The position numbers and the translations under genes are program-made. Shown piece by piece: positions 1 to 15,100 of a DNA stretch of 64,000 nt. Positions within the stretch are counted from its first letter, which is position 1, and each line of letters opens with the position of its first letter. Below the pieces are notes generated by a model. That model was given only the letters and a program-made list of their open reading frames with translations. It ran no database searches and was not told the origin of the DNA. The DNA comes from Gammaproteobacteria bacterium (GTDB taxonomy: Bacteria > Pseudomonadota > Gammaproteobacteria > Chromatiales > Chromatiaceae): the NCBI GenBank assembly GCA_030148485.1, contig JASBTJ010000009.1:1-64000 (forward strand). Reading direction: 5' to 3'.

Positions 1-86
1 GTTTGCCTGAACACGGACAAGATCGTCCCGCCATAGTCGCCAACCGCACTCGACCGCGTCAGCGTCCAACCCCAAGGAGTAGCGTC

Positions 87-2477
87 ATGGAACCGTCTCA
101 CCACTCCCCCACGTCAAAGACCGTGCCGAACGACACCGAGCTGCAACAACTCGACGCCTGGTGGCGCGCCGCCTGTTACCTGGCGGCGGGGATGATATAC
201 CTGCAGGACAACCCGTTGCTGCGCGAGCCGCTGAAGCCCGAACACATCAAACGTCGCCTGCTCGGTCACTGGGGCTCCAGCCCCGGCCTGGCCTTCATGT
301 ACACCCACCTCAACCGGCTGATCGTGCAGCACGACCTGGCAGCGATCTTCCTCGCCGGCCCGGGCCATGGCGCCCCCGGCGTGCTCGGGCCGGTCTACCT
401 GGAAGGCACCTACGGCGAGATCTACCCGGACAAGGCCGGCGACCTGGACGGCCTGCGCCGCTTCTTCAAGCAATTCTCCTTCCCCGGCGGTATCGGCAGC
501 CACTGCACCCCCGAGACCACCGGCTCCATCCACGAAGGCGGCGAGTTGGGCTACAGCCTGTCCCACGCCTTTGGCGCGGCCTTCGATAACCCCGACCTAT
601 TGGTGACCGTAGCGGTAGGTGACGGAGAGGCGGAGACCGGCCCGCTGGCCACGGCCTGGCATTCCAACAAGTTTCTCAATCCCATCCGCGACGGTGCCGT
701 GCTGCCGATCCTTCACTTGAACGGCTACAAGATCAACAACCCCACCCTGCTGGCGCGTATCGGTCACGAGGAATTGGAGCAGCTGCTGCGCGGTTACGGC
801 TGGACGCCGTACTTCGTTGAAGGCGACGATCCCATGGCCATGCACCGGTGCATGGCCGAGGTCCTGGAACACTGCCTGGCGGACATCCGCGCGATCCAAC
901 ATCAGGCGCGCACCAGCGGTACAGCGACCCGGGGCCGCTGGCCCATGATCGTGCTGCGCTCCCCCAAGGGCTGGACCGGCCCAGCGCAAGTCGACGGCCT
1001 CAAGGTGGCCGGCTTCTGGCGCGCCCACCAGGTGCCGCTGGGCGGTGTGCGCGACAATCCCGACCACCTGGCACAACTGGAAACCTGGCTGCGCAGCTAT
1101 CGCCCAGAGGAACTGTTCGATGATCAGGGCATGCCGGTGGAGGCGCTGCGAGCCCTAGCCCCCAGCGGCGAACGCCGCATGTCCGCCAACCCGCATGCCA
1201 ACGGCGGGCTACTACGTCATCCGTTACGCATGCCGGACTTTCGGGACTATGCCGAACCGGTCACCGCCCCGGCTGCCGGCGAGGCCTACAACACCAAGCC
1301 GTTGGGACGCTTGCTGCGCGATGTCATGGCCCGCAACCCGCAGCGCTTCCGCCTGTTCGGACCGGACGAAACCACCTCCAACAAACTCGATGCGGTGTAC
1401 GAGGTGAGCAAGAAACTGTGGCTGGCCGACACCCTGCCCGAGGACGCCGACGGTGGCGAACTGTCGCCGGACGGACGGGTCATGGAAATGCTGTCCGAAC
1501 ACACCCTGGAGGGCTGGTACGAAGGCTATGTGCTGACCGGTCGGCACGGCTTTTTCGCCACCTACGAGGCCTTTGTCCACGTCATCGACTCGATGTACAA
1601 CCAGCATGCCAAGTGGCTGACCATCAGCGAGGACATCCCCTGGCGGGCACCCGTCCCTTCCATCAATCTGCTGATCACCTCCACCGTGTGGCGGCAGGAC
1701 CACAACGGCTTCACCCATCAGGACCCGGGCTTCCTCGACGTGGTGGTGAACAAGAACCCGAAGGTGACCCGCATCTACCTGCCGCCGGACGTGAACACCC
1801 TGCTGTCGGTGAGCGATCACTGCCTGCGCAGTCGCAACAACATCAACGTCATCGTGGCCGACAAACAAGCCCACCTGCAGTATCTGGACATGGATGCCGC
1901 CATCCGACACTGCACCAAGGGCATCGGCATCTGGTCCTGGGCCAGCAACGATGCCGACGGCGAGCCCGACGTGGTGATGGCCGGCTGCGGCGACATCCCC
2001 ACCCAGGAGGCCTTGGCCGCCACCGCCTTGTTGCGCGAGCACTTTGCGGACCTCAAGATCCGTTTCATCAACGTGGTGGACCTGTTCCGCCTGCAAAGCG
2101 ACAACGAGCATCCCCACGGACTGTCCGACCGCGACTTCGACAGCCTGTTCACCCGCGACAAGCCCATCATCTTCGCCTTCCACGGCTACCCGTGGCTGAT
2201 CCACCGCCTGGCCTATCGGCGCACCAATCACCGCAACCTGCACGTGCGCGGCTACAAGGAGAAGGGCAACATCAACACCCCGCTGGAACTGGCCATCGAC
2301 AACGAGATCGACCGTTTCAGCCTGGCGATCGACGTGATCAACCGGGTGCCGCGCCTGCAGGTGGCCGGTGCCCATGTGAAGGAACGCCTCAAAGACGTGC
2401 AGCTGGACTGCCGGGCGCACGCCCACCGCTACGGCATCGACATGCCGGAGATCCGCGACTGGCGTTGGCCCTACTGA
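87..2477 (+). CDS. xfp: Phosphoketolase (xylulose-5-P/fructose-6-P type)
   Basis: A thiamine-diphosphate enzyme of 796 residues that splits xylulose 5-phosphate (and often fructose 6-phosphate) with phosphate to give acetyl phosphate plus glyceraldehyde 3-phosphate or erythrose 4-phosphate in the cytosol. The family signature EGGELGY is at residues 150-156 and the ThDP/Mg motif GDGEAETGP at 178-186; the length fits the usual 790-800. The ATG at 87 is chosen because AAGGAG lies 7 bases upstream; the frame is open to the window edge through a TTG, but that extension is not family-like. No acetate kinase or phosphotransacetylase gene is adjacent, so the fate of acetyl phosphate is not visible. 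Product is certain; substrate preference is not. Confidence 0.95.
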   Translation: MEPSHHSPTSKTVPNDTELQQLDAWWRAACYLAAGMIYLQDNPLLREPLKPEHIKRRLLGHWGSSPGLAFMYTHLNRLIVQHDLAAIFLAGPGHGAPGVLGPVYLEGTYGEIYPDKAGDLDGLRRFFKQFSFPGGIGSHCTPETTGSIHEGGELGYSLSHAFGAAFDNPDLLVTVAVGDGEAETGPLATAWHSNKFLNPIRDGAVLPILHLNGYKINNPTLLARIGHEELEQLLRGYGWTPYFVEGDDPMAMHRCMAEVLEHCLADIRAIQHQARTSGTATRGRWPMIVLRSPKGWTGPAQVDGLKVAGFWRAHQVPLGGVRDNPDHLAQLETWLRSYRPEELFDDQGMPVEALRALAPSGERRMSANPHANGGLLRHPLRMPDFRDYAEPVTAPAAGEAYNTKPLGRLLRDVMARNPQRFRLFGPDETTSNKLDAVYEVSKKLWLADTLPEDADGGELSPDGRVMEMLSEHTLEGWYEGYVLTGRHGFFATYEAFVHVIDSMYNQHAKWLTISEDIPWRAPVPSINLLITSTVWRQDHNGFTHQDPGFLDVVVNKNPKVTRIYLPPDVNTLLSVSDHCLRSRNNINVIVADKQAHLQYLDMDAAIRHCTKGIGIWSWASNDADGEPDVVMAGCGDIPTQEALAATALLREHFADLKIRFINVVDLFRLQSDNEHPHGLSDRDFDSLFTRDKPIIFAFHGYPWLIHRLAYRRTNHRNLHVRGYKEKGNINTPLELAIDNEIDRFSLAIDVINRVPRLQVAGAHVKERLKDVQLDCRAHAHRYGIDMPEIRDWRWPY

Positions 2478-2589
2478 GGCGGCCTTACGGCGGTCGGCAA
2501 CGCCCGGCTGCGCGGCGCCCTGCCAGCCGCTGGTCGAGCATGGCGGGGAATCCGCACCACCCGACCGGACCAGGACAGGTGGATGTCCC

Positions 2590-5797
<3,208 letters not shown>

Positions 5798-5894
5798 CCG
5801 CCGCGACGATGGACCGCGGGATGGGGAGCTCGCGGCGGGTTCAGCAAGCACCACCTCGGCATAGACGAACAAGACGGGGCTCAGGGAAAACCGG

Positions 5895-6389
5895 ATGCGT
5901 ACACAGACAACCACGATTCGCCTGGGCTGGCTTTTCCTGCTGGCCCTGACACTGACCGCCTGCGGCTTCCAGCCCCGCGGCCAGGCCATCGCGCCCGCCT
6001 CGGCCATCACCCCGCTGGCTCTCGCCGGCATCGACGCCGATCACCCGCTGTACATCGCCATCCAGAAACGGCTTGCCCCCGGAACATTGGTCGCGGATCC
6101 CGGCCAGGCCCGCGCCGTGGTGACGATCAGCAAGGTGCAGAGCCGCGGCGAATTGTTGACCGTGGACGCGCGCAACAAGAGCAGCGAACTGGAACTGACC
6201 GAATCGTTCGACTATTCGATTCGCAGCGGTGAGCGTGAATCCGTACCCGAGCAGCTATCGGCCCAACGCATCCACTACGCCCCAGGCGATGCGGTGCTGG
6301 CCCGCGCCCGCGAGGCCGACACTTTGCGCGAACACATGTATGCCGAGCTGGCCGACCGTCTGGTGCGCCGGCTGGCCGCCTGGCAATAA
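5895..6389 (+). CDS. lptE: LPS-assembly lipoprotein LptE
   Basis: A 164-residue outer-membrane lipoprotein that plugs the LptD barrel and helps deliver lipopolysaccharide to the cell surface. The N-terminus has a lipoprotein signal peptide (MRTQ...LFLLALTLTAC) with lipobox LTAC followed by GFQPRG, the usual start of mature LptE. AGGGAA lies about 6 bases before the ATG. The position between leuS and holA is the classical one for lptE and strongly supports the call, since sequence conservation in this family is low. Confidence 0.9.
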   Translation: MRTQTTTIRLGWLFLLALTLTACGFQPRGQAIAPASAITPLALAGIDADHPLYIAIQKRLAPGTLVADPGQARAVVTISKVQSRGELLTVDARNKSSELELTESFDYSIRSGERESVPEQLSAQRIHYAPGDAVLARAREADTLREHMYAELADRLVRRLAAWQ

Positions 6390-6392
6390 CCC

Positions 6393-7430
6393 ATGCGACT
6401 GCGTGTCGAGGACCTGCCGCGGCACCTGAGGGGGGAGCTGGCGCCTCTGTATCTGATCTGCGGCGACGAGCCGTTGCAATCAGGTGAAGCCGGCGACGCC
6501 ATCCGTACCGCTGCCCGTGCGGCCGGCTATGCCACCCGCCAGGTATTCGAAGCCAACGCGCAGTTCGACTGGGGCGGCCTGGCCGCCGAGGCCAACGCCT
6601 TGTCGTTGTTCGCTGAACAAAAGATCATCGATCTACGTATCCCGTCCGGGAAGCCCGGTAAGGAAGGGGGAGCGGCCCTGGCCGAGTACGCCGCCAACCC
6701 CCCGCCCGACACCCTGTTGCTGATCACCCTTCCCAAGCTCGACAAGTCACAGCAGAACACCAAGTGGTTCAAGTCGTTGGACAAGCTTGGCGCCACCATC
6801 CAGGTGTGGCCCATCAAGGCCGGGGATTTGCCACGCTGGGTCGATCGACGCATGCGGGCGGCCGGCCTGGACCCCAGCGCAGAGGTGGTACAACTGCTGG
6901 CGGATCGGGCCGAGGGCAATCTGCTGGCGGCGCGCCAGGAGATCGACAAGCTGCTGTTGCTCAACGGCCCGGGGGGGGTCGACCTGGAGCAATTCAGCGC
7001 CGCCCTATCGGACAGCTCCCGCTTCGATGTGTTCGATCTGGTGGACAGCGCACTGAACGGCGACACCGCACGCAGTCTGCGCATCCTGCACGGGCTGCAG
7101 GCCGAGGGCGTCGCCAGTCAGCTGGTATTGTGGGCCTTGGCGCGCGAGATCCGCGCCCTGGCCCGCATGGCGACCGAGGCCAAACAGTCGGGCAACGTCG
7201 GCCAGGCACTCGCCGCGGCACGGGTATGGGACAGCCGCAAACCGCTGATCCGCGCCGCCTTGCAACGCCTCGGGCCGCGGGCCTGGGCCAGCCTGCTGGC
7301 ACGCTGCCAGGCGATAGACCTCACCATCAAAAGCCGCTCTGGTGACGATGCCTGGCGGCAGTTCGAGGTGCTGTTGTTGAACATGGCCGGCGTCCGTCTG
7401 CCGGCCGCGCAACTGAGCCGGACCGCGTGA
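6393..7430 (+). CDS. holA: DNA polymerase III delta subunit
   Basis: The clamp-loader delta subunit (345 residues), which opens the beta sliding clamp within the DnaX complex. The N-terminal segment LYLICGDEPLQ is the typical HolA opening, followed by an AAA+-like fold and the helical C-terminal collar domain. It starts 3 bases after the lptE stop, consistent with one transcript. In many gammaproteobacteria this is followed by proA/nadD genes; here about 9 kb of accessory genes intervenes before proA. Confidence 0.95.
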   Translation: MRLRVEDLPRHLRGELAPLYLICGDEPLQSGEAGDAIRTAARAAGYATRQVFEANAQFDWGGLAAEANALSLFAEQKIIDLRIPSGKPGKEGGAALAEYAANPPPDTLLLITLPKLDKSQQNTKWFKSLDKLGATIQVWPIKAGDLPRWVDRRMRAAGLDPSAEVVQLLADRAEGNLLAARQEIDKLLLLNGPGGVDLEQFSAALSDSSRFDVFDLVDSALNGDTARSLRILHGLQAEGVASQLVLWALAREIRALARMATEAKQSGNVGQALAAARVWDSRKPLIRAALQRLGPRAWASLLARCQAIDLTIKSRSGDDAWRQFEVLLLNMAGVRLPAAQLSRTA

Positions 7431-7483
7431 TCATCGAATAAGCAATCACTCGCCAGACGTGCCGACGAGTAAGGAGACTCCGC

Positions 7484-9574
7484 ATGCCGCACCCGATCGC
7501 CTATCAACCGGACCTGCCGTTTCTGTCACGCCATTTGCGTGCACTCACCTATGTCCTGAATCTGTCGCGTTTCAGTGTCGTCGTGCTGCTGGTCGGCGCC
7601 GCCTTGCTGGCCTCCGGGCAAGGCCAGGACGTGCTGATCAGCGTCGGCGAGGACAATCAGTTCGGTCGACTGTTGCTCGGCATCACCTTGTGGGCCACCA
7701 GCATCTGGCTATGGGCGCGCGTGCTCCTGAACATCCATTTGCCCGCGCCTCCGGTCGACACCCTGACCCTGGCGCCGTATCGCCGTTGGGTCCCCCGCCT
7801 GCTTGGCACGCTGGGCTTCGTGGTGGTCGCCGTCGACGCGGGCAACGCCGGCGGTGAGGCGAATGACCTGATCATCCCCATCATCATCCTGGGGGTGGTG
7901 TTTTTTTCCGCCGTGACCTGGCGACGCGCCATGGCCCGCAGAATCGCCCGGATGCGGGCCGGGCCACTGGCGCACGACCACTGGCTGTGGGTGGAGGACC
8001 AAGGTGGCGATGCCCAGGTGGCCGGCTTCTGGCGCGCGATGAATTGCGGCGTGGGACGTTTTGGCCTGTTGATGCTGGTCATCGGCAGCGGGTTATTTAT
8101 CTGGGGGGTCGCGCGCCCATTGGCGATGGCCGACTACTTCGACACCATCCTGCTGTTGTTCGTCTGGGGCGCGACGGTATTGCCCCTCGGTAGTCTGCTC
8201 ACCTACTGGGGCAATCTGAAGGGCGTGCCGGTGCTGACCCTGCTGTTGGTCGCGGCGCTGCTGTTCAGCTTGATCAACGACAATCACGCCATCCGCCCGC
8301 TGGCCGGACACGTGCCTGCGGATCGTCCCCACATCGACGAGGCCATCGCGTCCTGGCAGGCCAGCAACTGCCGGGACGGCGAGTGCCCCTATTTCGTCGT
8401 CATGGCCACCGCCGGCGGCGGCATCCGCGCCGGGTTCTAGACCGGCACCGTGCTCGGCAGCCTCCACCAGACGGTGCCCGATTTCGACGACCAGCTGTTC
8501 GCCATCAGTGGCGTGTCGGGCGGCTCCATGGGCGCGACCTTCTATCGGGCCGCGGCCTTGGGCGGTACCGGGAACTGCACCCTGGGGTTTCGCGACTGTC
8601 TGCTCAGCGCCATCGGTCAGGACTATCTCACCCCGCTGTCCGTCGCACTGCTCTACCCCGACCTGGCGCAACGCTTCCTGCCGATTGCCATGCTACCGGA
8701 CCGCGCCCAGGCCCTGGAACGCGCCTGGGCCAAGGGCTTTCAGGACGTCTACGGCCGCGACACGTTGAACAGCTCCTTCGCCGCGCTGAGCGACACCCAG
8801 GGCAGGCCCTGGCCGGCGTTGTTCCTCAATGCCACCTGGACCAACAGCGGTGGACGCCTGGTGGCCAGCAGCCTGCGCTTCACACCGCGCCCCGGGGCAC
8901 AGGCCCAGGTGCCGTTTTCGCCGCTGCCCAAGGACCAGCTCGACATCCTCGGCCACGACATCCGCCTGGCGTCGGCGGCACACAACAGTGCGCGCTTTCC
9001 GGTGGTCAGTCCGCCGGGCAGCTGGCGGGATGCCGACGGCAAGGTGGCCGGACGGCTGCAGGACGGCGGCCTGTTCGAGAACTACGGCGCCGAAACCGCC
9101 ATCGAGATCCTCGATCATGCCAAGGCGGTGATGGGCGACAGGTTCCGCCCCCTGGTGATCATGATCAGCAGCGACCCGGAACTGTCGACCACGCTGGCGG
9201 ATATCGAACCCGGCCCGGTGAACAACTTTGCCGCCGAACTGCTGGCCACCGTACGCACCCTGCTCAAGACACGGGTTGCACACGGCGACGAGTCCGCGGT
9301 GTGGCTGGAGAGCTGGGCGCGGATCAACGGGGCGCCATTGGCCTATTTCAGCATGTGTCCGCCAGCCGCGGGCGAACTGGAGGGGGACGAGATCGGCACC
9401 GACCCGCCTTTGGGCTGGGCGTTGTCGGACCGTGCCCGGCGCACCATTCAGGGTTTCATGCTGGAGGCCGATCGCAACGGGCGGGCCTTCCCCAGACCGG
9501 TGGCCGAGTGCCGGGCCCGCAATCAGGAAGCCCTGCAACGCACCGCCAGCCTCTTGCAGGGGGCCTCAAACTGA
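7484..9574 (+). pseudogene. Membrane-anchored patatin-like phospholipase, interrupted by in-frame TAG
   Basis: Two open segments (7484-8440 and 8441-9574) lie in the same frame and are separated only by a TAG at 8438-8440. Joined, they encode about 696 residues: an N-terminal region with several membrane helices (about residues 25-280), then a patatin-like Ser-Asp lipase domain with oxyanion motif GGGIR (311-315), nucleophile elbow GVSGG (Ser345) and catalytic Asp in DGG (Asp527). The TAG is codon 319, immediately after GGGIRAGF, where relatives I recall commonly carry Tyr-Trp before Thr; TGG to TAG would be a one-base change. AAGGAG precedes the ATG at 7484. Both halves keep good coding character, so the lesion is recent, a sequencing error, or read through. 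The gene overlaps the convergent alpha-E gene by 9 bases. Confidence 0.85.
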
Positions 9575-10519
9575 GCCGCTGCGCGCGTCGTCCAGCGGCA
9601 GAAAATAACCGCTGGCAAGGGCCTCGTGCACCTTGCTCAGGCCGAGCTGGATCTGATCGATATACAGATGCAGTTTGTCCTGATTGAGCCGTTCGACCTT
9701 GGTATCGCCGACCTTTTCCTGCAGACCGCTGATGGCGTCCCGGCAGGCGGTGTTGCGCGGCAGCCCGGCCACTTCGTGCTGCACCGCCTGCAGGCAATGC
9801 AGCACGCTGCGGGGGAAGGTGGTGTCCTGGAACAGGAAACGCAGTACCTCACCCCGCTGCACCCGCACCTGCATTCGGCGGCGGTACATATGGTACGACG
9901 ACAGCGACTTGAGCACGCTCATCCACTGAATGGTCTCGAAGGGCCTGAGCTCACTGGTATCGTCCGGTAGCAGGTTGGCGGTACGCACGTCGACGATGCG
10001 GGTGGTCATGTCGGCGCGTTCCAGGTTGCGCCCCATACGCAGGAAGGACCAGGCCTCATCACGACTGAGCGTCGCGCCGAGCATGCCGGTCAACAGCTGG
10101 GAACCTTCGATGATGCGCTCCAGATAGGCATGACGCCCCTTTTTTGCCAAACCGGACTGCAGGTTGTCCCGCGCATAGATATTCAGTTCGGTCAGCAGTT
10201 CCCAGGTCGCCTTTGGGACGATATCCCGAATGGTGCGACAATTTTCCCGCGCCTGGTTCAATGCGCTCAGAATGGAACCGGCGTTGTCCATATCGCCGAT
10301 CAGGAACTTGACCACATTGCGTTCGCTGTAGTCCTTGTAACGACCTTCGAATTCGCCTTCCTGGCCGGTGATGGCAATCAAGGGCTCCCAGCCGGGCGCC
10401 ACCCCCTTGGGCAGATCCAGCAACAGAAAGGCGTTGACGTTGATCAGCCGCGCGGTGTTCTCGGCCCGCTCCACATAGCGGCCCATCCAGTAAATGTGTT
10501 CGGCAACTCGTGACAACAT
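9566..10519 (-). CDS. Alpha-E domain protein (DUF403)
   Basis: A 317-residue all-helical protein of the alpha-E (DUF403) family, recognised from its start MLSRVAEHIYWMGRYVERAENTAR (family hallmark within the first 24 residues) and its many conserved Glu/Arg helices. The family has no established biochemical activity, but it is consistently encoded with circularly permuted ATP-grasp enzymes and transglutaminase-like proteins, as it is here: it is the last gene of the minus-strand group. AAGGA stands 10 bases before the ATG. The 168-base gap to the upstream ATP-grasp gene is almost filled by a multi-hairpin repeat. Its role is inferred to be accessory to peptide-bond or amide synthesis. Confidence 0.9.
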   Translation of the reverse strand: MLSRVAEHIYWMGRYVERAENTARLINVNAFLLLDLPKGVAPGWEPLIAITGQEGEFEGRYKDYSERNVVKFLIGDMDNAGSILSALNQARENCRTIRDIVPKATWELLTELNIYARDNLQSGLAKKGRHAYLERIIEGSQLLTGMLGATLSRDEAWSFLRMGRNLERADMTTRIVDVRTANLLPDDTSELRPFETIQWMSVLKSLSSYHMYRRRMQVRVQRGEVLRFLFQDTTFPRSVLHCLQAVQHEVAGLPRNTACRDAISGLQEKVGDTKVERLNQDKLHLYIDQIQLGLSKVHEALASGYFLPLDDARSGSV

Positions 10520-10537
10520 GTTATTGGTTCCTTTAAC

Positions 10538-10683
10538 GAAGCGCTGAACAAGTCCACCCTGGACTGCTCAGCGCACGCTGCGCTGCAAACGCGGTTTACA
10601 GCTTGCTGCAAAATCTGTCACTTGCCGTGACCGGGTTTGGCGGCACCTCCCTGTGCCGCGAAAGCGCTGAATTTTTCAGCGGT
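10538..10683 (-). repeat. Multi-hairpin interspersed repeat, copy A
   Basis: One of three copies in the window. Read on the minus strand, as transcribed from the ATP-grasp gene whose stop is at 10688, it forms consecutive hairpins: CGCTGAA/TTCAGCG, GCGGCAC/GTGCCGC, a weak GTCAC/GTGAC stem, GCTG(T/C)AAAC/GTTTGCAGC and GCGCTGA/TTCAGCGC around AGTCCA/TGGACT. The first stem differs from copy C by a paired change (G-C here, T-A there), which argues for selection on, or inheritance of, the folded form. It lies between two genes of one likely operon. Confidence 0.9.
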
Positions 10684-10687
10684 GGTC

Positions 10688-12130
10688 TCAAGCGTCGACG
10701 ATCCAGGTGTCCTTGCTGCCGCCACCCTGCGATGAGTTGACCACCAGCGACCCCTTGCGCAAGGCCACCCGCGTCAAGCCGCCGGTGGTGACCTGGGTCT
10801 TCCGACCGGACAGGATGAACGGTCGCAGATCCACGTGACGCGGTTCCAGGTGATCGTGTATGACGGTTGGCACCGTGGACAGGCTGAGGGTCGGCTGGGC
10901 AATGTAGTTGCGCGGATTGCGGCGGATCAGCCGCGCGAACTGATCGCGCTCCTTCTGCGTCGCGCTCTTGCCCATCAACATGCCGTAACCGCCGGATTCG
11001 TTGGCCGGCTTGACCACCAGCTTGTCCAGGTTGTCGAGCACATAGTCGCGCTCTTCCTTGTACATGCAGCGATAGGTCGGCACATTGGGGATCACCGGCT
11101 TCTGTCCCAGGTAGTATTCGATGATCTCCGGCACGAAGGCGTACACCACCTTGTCGTCCGCCACCCCGGCGCCGGGCGCATTGGCCAGCGCGACATTGCC
11201 GGACTTCCAGGCGCGCAACAGGCCGGGCACACCGAGCATCGAATCCTCCCGAAACGCTTCGGGGTCCATGAATTCGTCATCGATACGTCGATAGATCACA
11301 TCCACCCGTTTCGGGCCGGACACTGTCCGCATGTACACCACGTCCTTGTCGTCCACCAACAAATCCCTGCCTTCCACCAGTTCGCAGCCCATCTGCTGCG
11401 CCAGGTAAGCGTGTTCGAAGTAGGCCGAGTTGTAGATCCCCGGGGTCAGCACCACGATCTCCGGATGCTTGACCTTGCGCGGCGACAGATCGCACAACGT
11501 GTCGAACAGCTGCGACGGATAGTCGTCCACGGGCATGGGCGCATAATCCTCGAACAGTTCGGGGAACACGCGTTTAGTGACCTCGCGATTCTCCAGCATG
11601 TAGGACACGCCGGAAGGCACTCGCAGGTTGTCCTCCAGCACGTACAGCCGGCCGTTGCCGTCACGCACCAGATCCGAGCCGCAGATATGGGCCCAGATAC
11701 CCAACGGCGGGTTCACGCCCACGCATTGTGGCCGGAAGTTCTTCGAGTCCGCCAGGATCTCGGCGGGAAACACGCCGTCCTTGATGATCTTCTGTTCGTG
11801 ATAAAGATCGTCGATGAATTTGTTCAGTGCCTTGACGCGCTGCTTGAGACCCTTCGCCACCATGTCCCATTCGGACTTGGGGATGATTCGCGGCACGATA
11901 TCGAAGGGCCAGTTGCGATCGATGGCGCCGGCCTCGGTGTACACCGTGAAGGTGACGCCCATTTCCTTGATCGCCAGATCGGCGGCGTCCTGGCGCTCGG
12001 CCAGATCGGCTGCATCCATCTTGCGTAACTGACGCACCAGATGTTTGGCGTGGCTGCGGGAGCGATTCGGTTTGGCCAGCAATTCGTCGTACAGACCGTC
12101 GGTATTGTACTGCTTCAAGTCGATGGGCAT
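10688..12130 (-). CDS. Circularly permuted ATP-grasp enzyme (DUF404/DUF407 family)
   Basis: A 480-residue protein of the circularly permuted ATP-grasp family, predicted to form peptide or amide bonds using ATP. Visible family marks are GVNPPLGIWAHICGSDLVRD with LEDNLRVPSGVSYMLENR (about 165-205), KPANESGGYGM in the C-terminal part and the terminal NSSQGGGSKDTWI. The start MPIDLKQYN at 12130 has AAAGGA 6 bases upstream; an alternative ATG at 12175 overlaps the transglutaminase stop as ATGA, which would couple translation, but it has no clear ribosome site. It sits between the transglutaminase/amidoligase and alpha-E genes, the usual partners. No substrate is established for the family. Confidence 0.93.
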   Translation of the reverse strand: MPIDLKQYNTDGLYDELLAKPNRSRSHAKHLVRQLRKMDAADLAERQDAADLAIKEMGVTFTVYTEAGAIDRNWPFDIVPRIIPKSEWDMVAKGLKQRVKALNKFIDDLYHEQKIIKDGVFPAEILADSKNFRPQCVGVNPPLGIWAHICGSDLVRDGNGRLYVLEDNLRVPSGVSYMLENREVTKRVFPELFEDYAPMPVDDYPSQLFDTLCDLSPRKVKHPEIVVLTPGIYNSAYFEHAYLAQQMGCELVEGRDLLVDDKDVVYMRTVSGPKRVDVIYRRIDDEFMDPEAFREDSMLGVPGLLRAWKSGNVALANAPGAGVADDKVVYAFVPEIIEYYLGQKPVIPNVPTYRCMYKEERDYVLDNLDKLVVKPANESGGYGMLMGKSATQKERDQFARLIRRNPRNYIAQPTLSLSTVPTVIHDHLEPRHVDLRPFILSGRKTQVTTGGLTRVALRKGSLVVNSSQGGGSKDTWIVDA

Positions 12131-12171
12131 GGCGTCCTTTTCACGGCTAGATGGTGAATGGGCATATCGCG

Positions 12172-15100
12172 TCATTGCGATGACTGGTACCGCAGGTCCA
12201 GCGTGTACGGGTGATCGCCGTGCGGCTCCGGCGGCGACGCGGCGATCTTGCCGGGCGTATGGCCCAGCTCGCTGAACCGCGCAAGCCGTCGCGCCTCCGC
12301 TTCGTAGCTGTTCACCGGCAGGGTTTCATAGTTGCGGCCGGCCGGGTGCGCTACATGATAGACACAGCCACCGAGCGATTGGTCACACCAGGTATCGACG
12401 ATATCGAACACCAGCGGCGCCTGCACGCCGATGGCCGGATGCAGGCCGGACGGAGGACTCCATGCCTTGTAGCGCACACCCGCAACCTGGGTACCGCGCT
12501 CCCCCGTGGCCCGCAGCGGCACCCGGCGACCGTTGCAGGTCACCACATGGCGACTGTCGGTCAGCCCCCTGAGCTTCACCTGCAGCCGCTCCACCGAGGA
12601 ATCCACGAAGCGTGCGGTCCCCTGGCAGGTGACCTCCTCGCCCAACACATGCCAGGGCTCGATGGCAAAGCGCAGCTCCAGTTCCATGTCATCGATTTGG
12701 GTGGTGCCGTATTGTGGGAAGCGGAAGTTGAAGAAGGCCTCGAACCAGCTGCGCTTGAACGGATACCCCCAACGGCCGAGTTGGTCGAGCACGTCGCCGA
12801 AATCCTGCCATACGTAATGCGGCAGCATGAACCGGTCGTGCAGCTCGGTTCCCCAGCGCACCGGATTCATGTCGTAGGGGTGCGTCCAAAACCGCGCCAC
12901 CAAGGCACGCAGCAGCAGCATCTGCACAGTGCTCATACGCGGGTGGGGCGGCATCTCGAAACCCCGGAATTCGACGATACCCAGACGCCCGGTGGCGCTG
13001 TCGGGCGAGTACAACTTGTCGATGCAGAATTCACTGCGGTGGGTATTGCCGGTCATGTCCACCAGCAGGTTGCGTAGTGCACGGTCGATTTTCCACGGGC
13101 TGTCCAGGTCTCCCTCTGGCAGCTGTTGCAGGGCGATCTCCAACTCGTACAAGGTGTCGTCGCGGGCCTCGTCCACCCGCGGTGCCTGGGAGGTCGGGCC
13201 AATGAACAACCCGGAAAACAGGTAGGACAGGCTGGGATGGTTCTGCCAAAAACGCAGCAGGCTGGTGAGCACCTGGGGGCGCCGCAATAGCGGGCTATCG
13301 GCCGGGGTCGCACCGCCCAGGGTGACGTGGTTGCCCCCGCCGGTGCCGGTGTGACGTCCATCGAGCATGAATTTCTCGGTGGTCAGGCGGGACTGCCGGG
13401 CCTGCTCGTACAGCACATCGGTATTTTCCACCAATTCCCGCCAGCTCTTCGCCGGGTGGATGTTCACTTCGATCACCCCCGGGTCCGGCGTGACTTTCAG
13501 CTGTTTAAGACGCGCATCGGACGGCGGCCCGTAGCCTTCCAACACCACTTCTGTGTCGAGGCCTTCTGCGGTCTTTTCGATGGCCGCGACCAGATCCAGC
13601 CAATGGGTCAGCTCGGACAACGGCGGCAGGAACAGATGCAGTACCCCGTTACGCACCTCGGCACAGAGCGCGGTCCGGGCCCGGGTCTGCTCCGGCGCGT
13701 CGGCCATGCCTTGGGCGTGGCGATCGGCCGACTCACGGGGAGGGACGGCACCCGCCTGGTAGCGCGCGTGCACCTGCCCGTAGTCCAGCGGCAGGGCCTC
13801 GGCAGGCGCAAAGGGATCACGGGGCGGCGCCTGTTCGGGCGGCTCGTCGTCGTACAGCAGGCCGTCCAGGGGCAGACGCAGTCCCATCGGCGAGTCGCCG
13901 GGCAACAGGAACAGATGTCCTCGGCGGAACCGCCAGGGGCCGGTCTGCCAGCGCTCGGTGCCATGGTCCCAGCGCAACGGCAGCGCAAAGCCGACAATCT
14001 TGTCCAACCCCTGGTCGAACACGCGCCGCAATCGGTCACGCTCCAACGGGTCGGCCAGTTTGTTGTCCCGCACGTCGACGTTGGCGGGCAACTGGCCCTC
14101 CTTCCACAGGTAGTACAGACCGTCTTCATAGGCCGGTAGAAAAGTGCCGGCACTCAGTCCGAGCTGTCGGGCCAACCCGTGCACGAAGGCCCGTGCCAGG
14201 GCTTCGTCGGCGTCCCCGCTGACCAACGGGTCCGCCAGACGCGCGGGATCCCGCCACACCGGCTGGCCGTCCGTGCGCCAGTAACATCCCAATGCCCAGC
14301 GGGGCAGCGGTTCGCCCGGATACCACTTGCCCTGCTCGTGGGTGAGCACCGCGCCCGGTGCGAAATGCTCACGCAGGCGGCGTAAAAGAACGCCGGCCCG
14401 TTCGCGTTTGTGATCGCCCAGCGCGGCGGTGTTCCATTGCGCACTGTCCATGTCGTCGATGGACACGAAGGTCGGTTCGCCACCCATGGTGAGACGCACA
14501 TCGGCCTCGGCGAGCTGGCGATCCACGGCGTCGCCCACGGCCAACACCTGGTCCCACTGCGCGTCATCGTAGGGTTTGGTGACCCGCGTGTCTTCACGGA
14601 TCCGGGTCACCCGGTTTTCGAAATCGAAACTCACCTCCGCCTTGTCGGCGGCGCCGGTGATGGGCGCCGCGCTGATCGGGTCCGGGGTGCAGGCCAACGG
14701 GATGTGCCCTTCCCCGGCAAACATGCCCGAGGTGGGATCCAGCCCGATCCAACCGGCACCCGGCACGTACACTTCGGCCCAGGCATGCAGGTCGGTGAAG
14801 TCGGCCGCCGCGCCGGACGGTCCGTCCAGTGCCTTCTGATCCGGGGCAAGCTGCACCAGATAACCGGACACGAAGCGGGCCGCCAAGCCCAGGTGGCGGC
14901 AGATCTGCACCAACAGCCAGGCGCTGTCGCGACAGGACCCTCGGGCCGATGTCAGCGTCTGTTCGCAACTCTGAACGCCGGGCTCCATACGCACCACATA
15001 GCCGATGTCTCGCTGCAAACGGGTGTTCAGGTCGACCAGAAAATCCACCGTCCCGGCAGGTTCGCGGGGAACCTGGGACAACCAATCCCGTAGTCGCTTG

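Noticed and set aside
10835-12028. 397-codon plus-strand frame opposite the ATP-grasp gene
   Set aside because: Complement shadow with His/Val/Gly-rich composition and no start signal.
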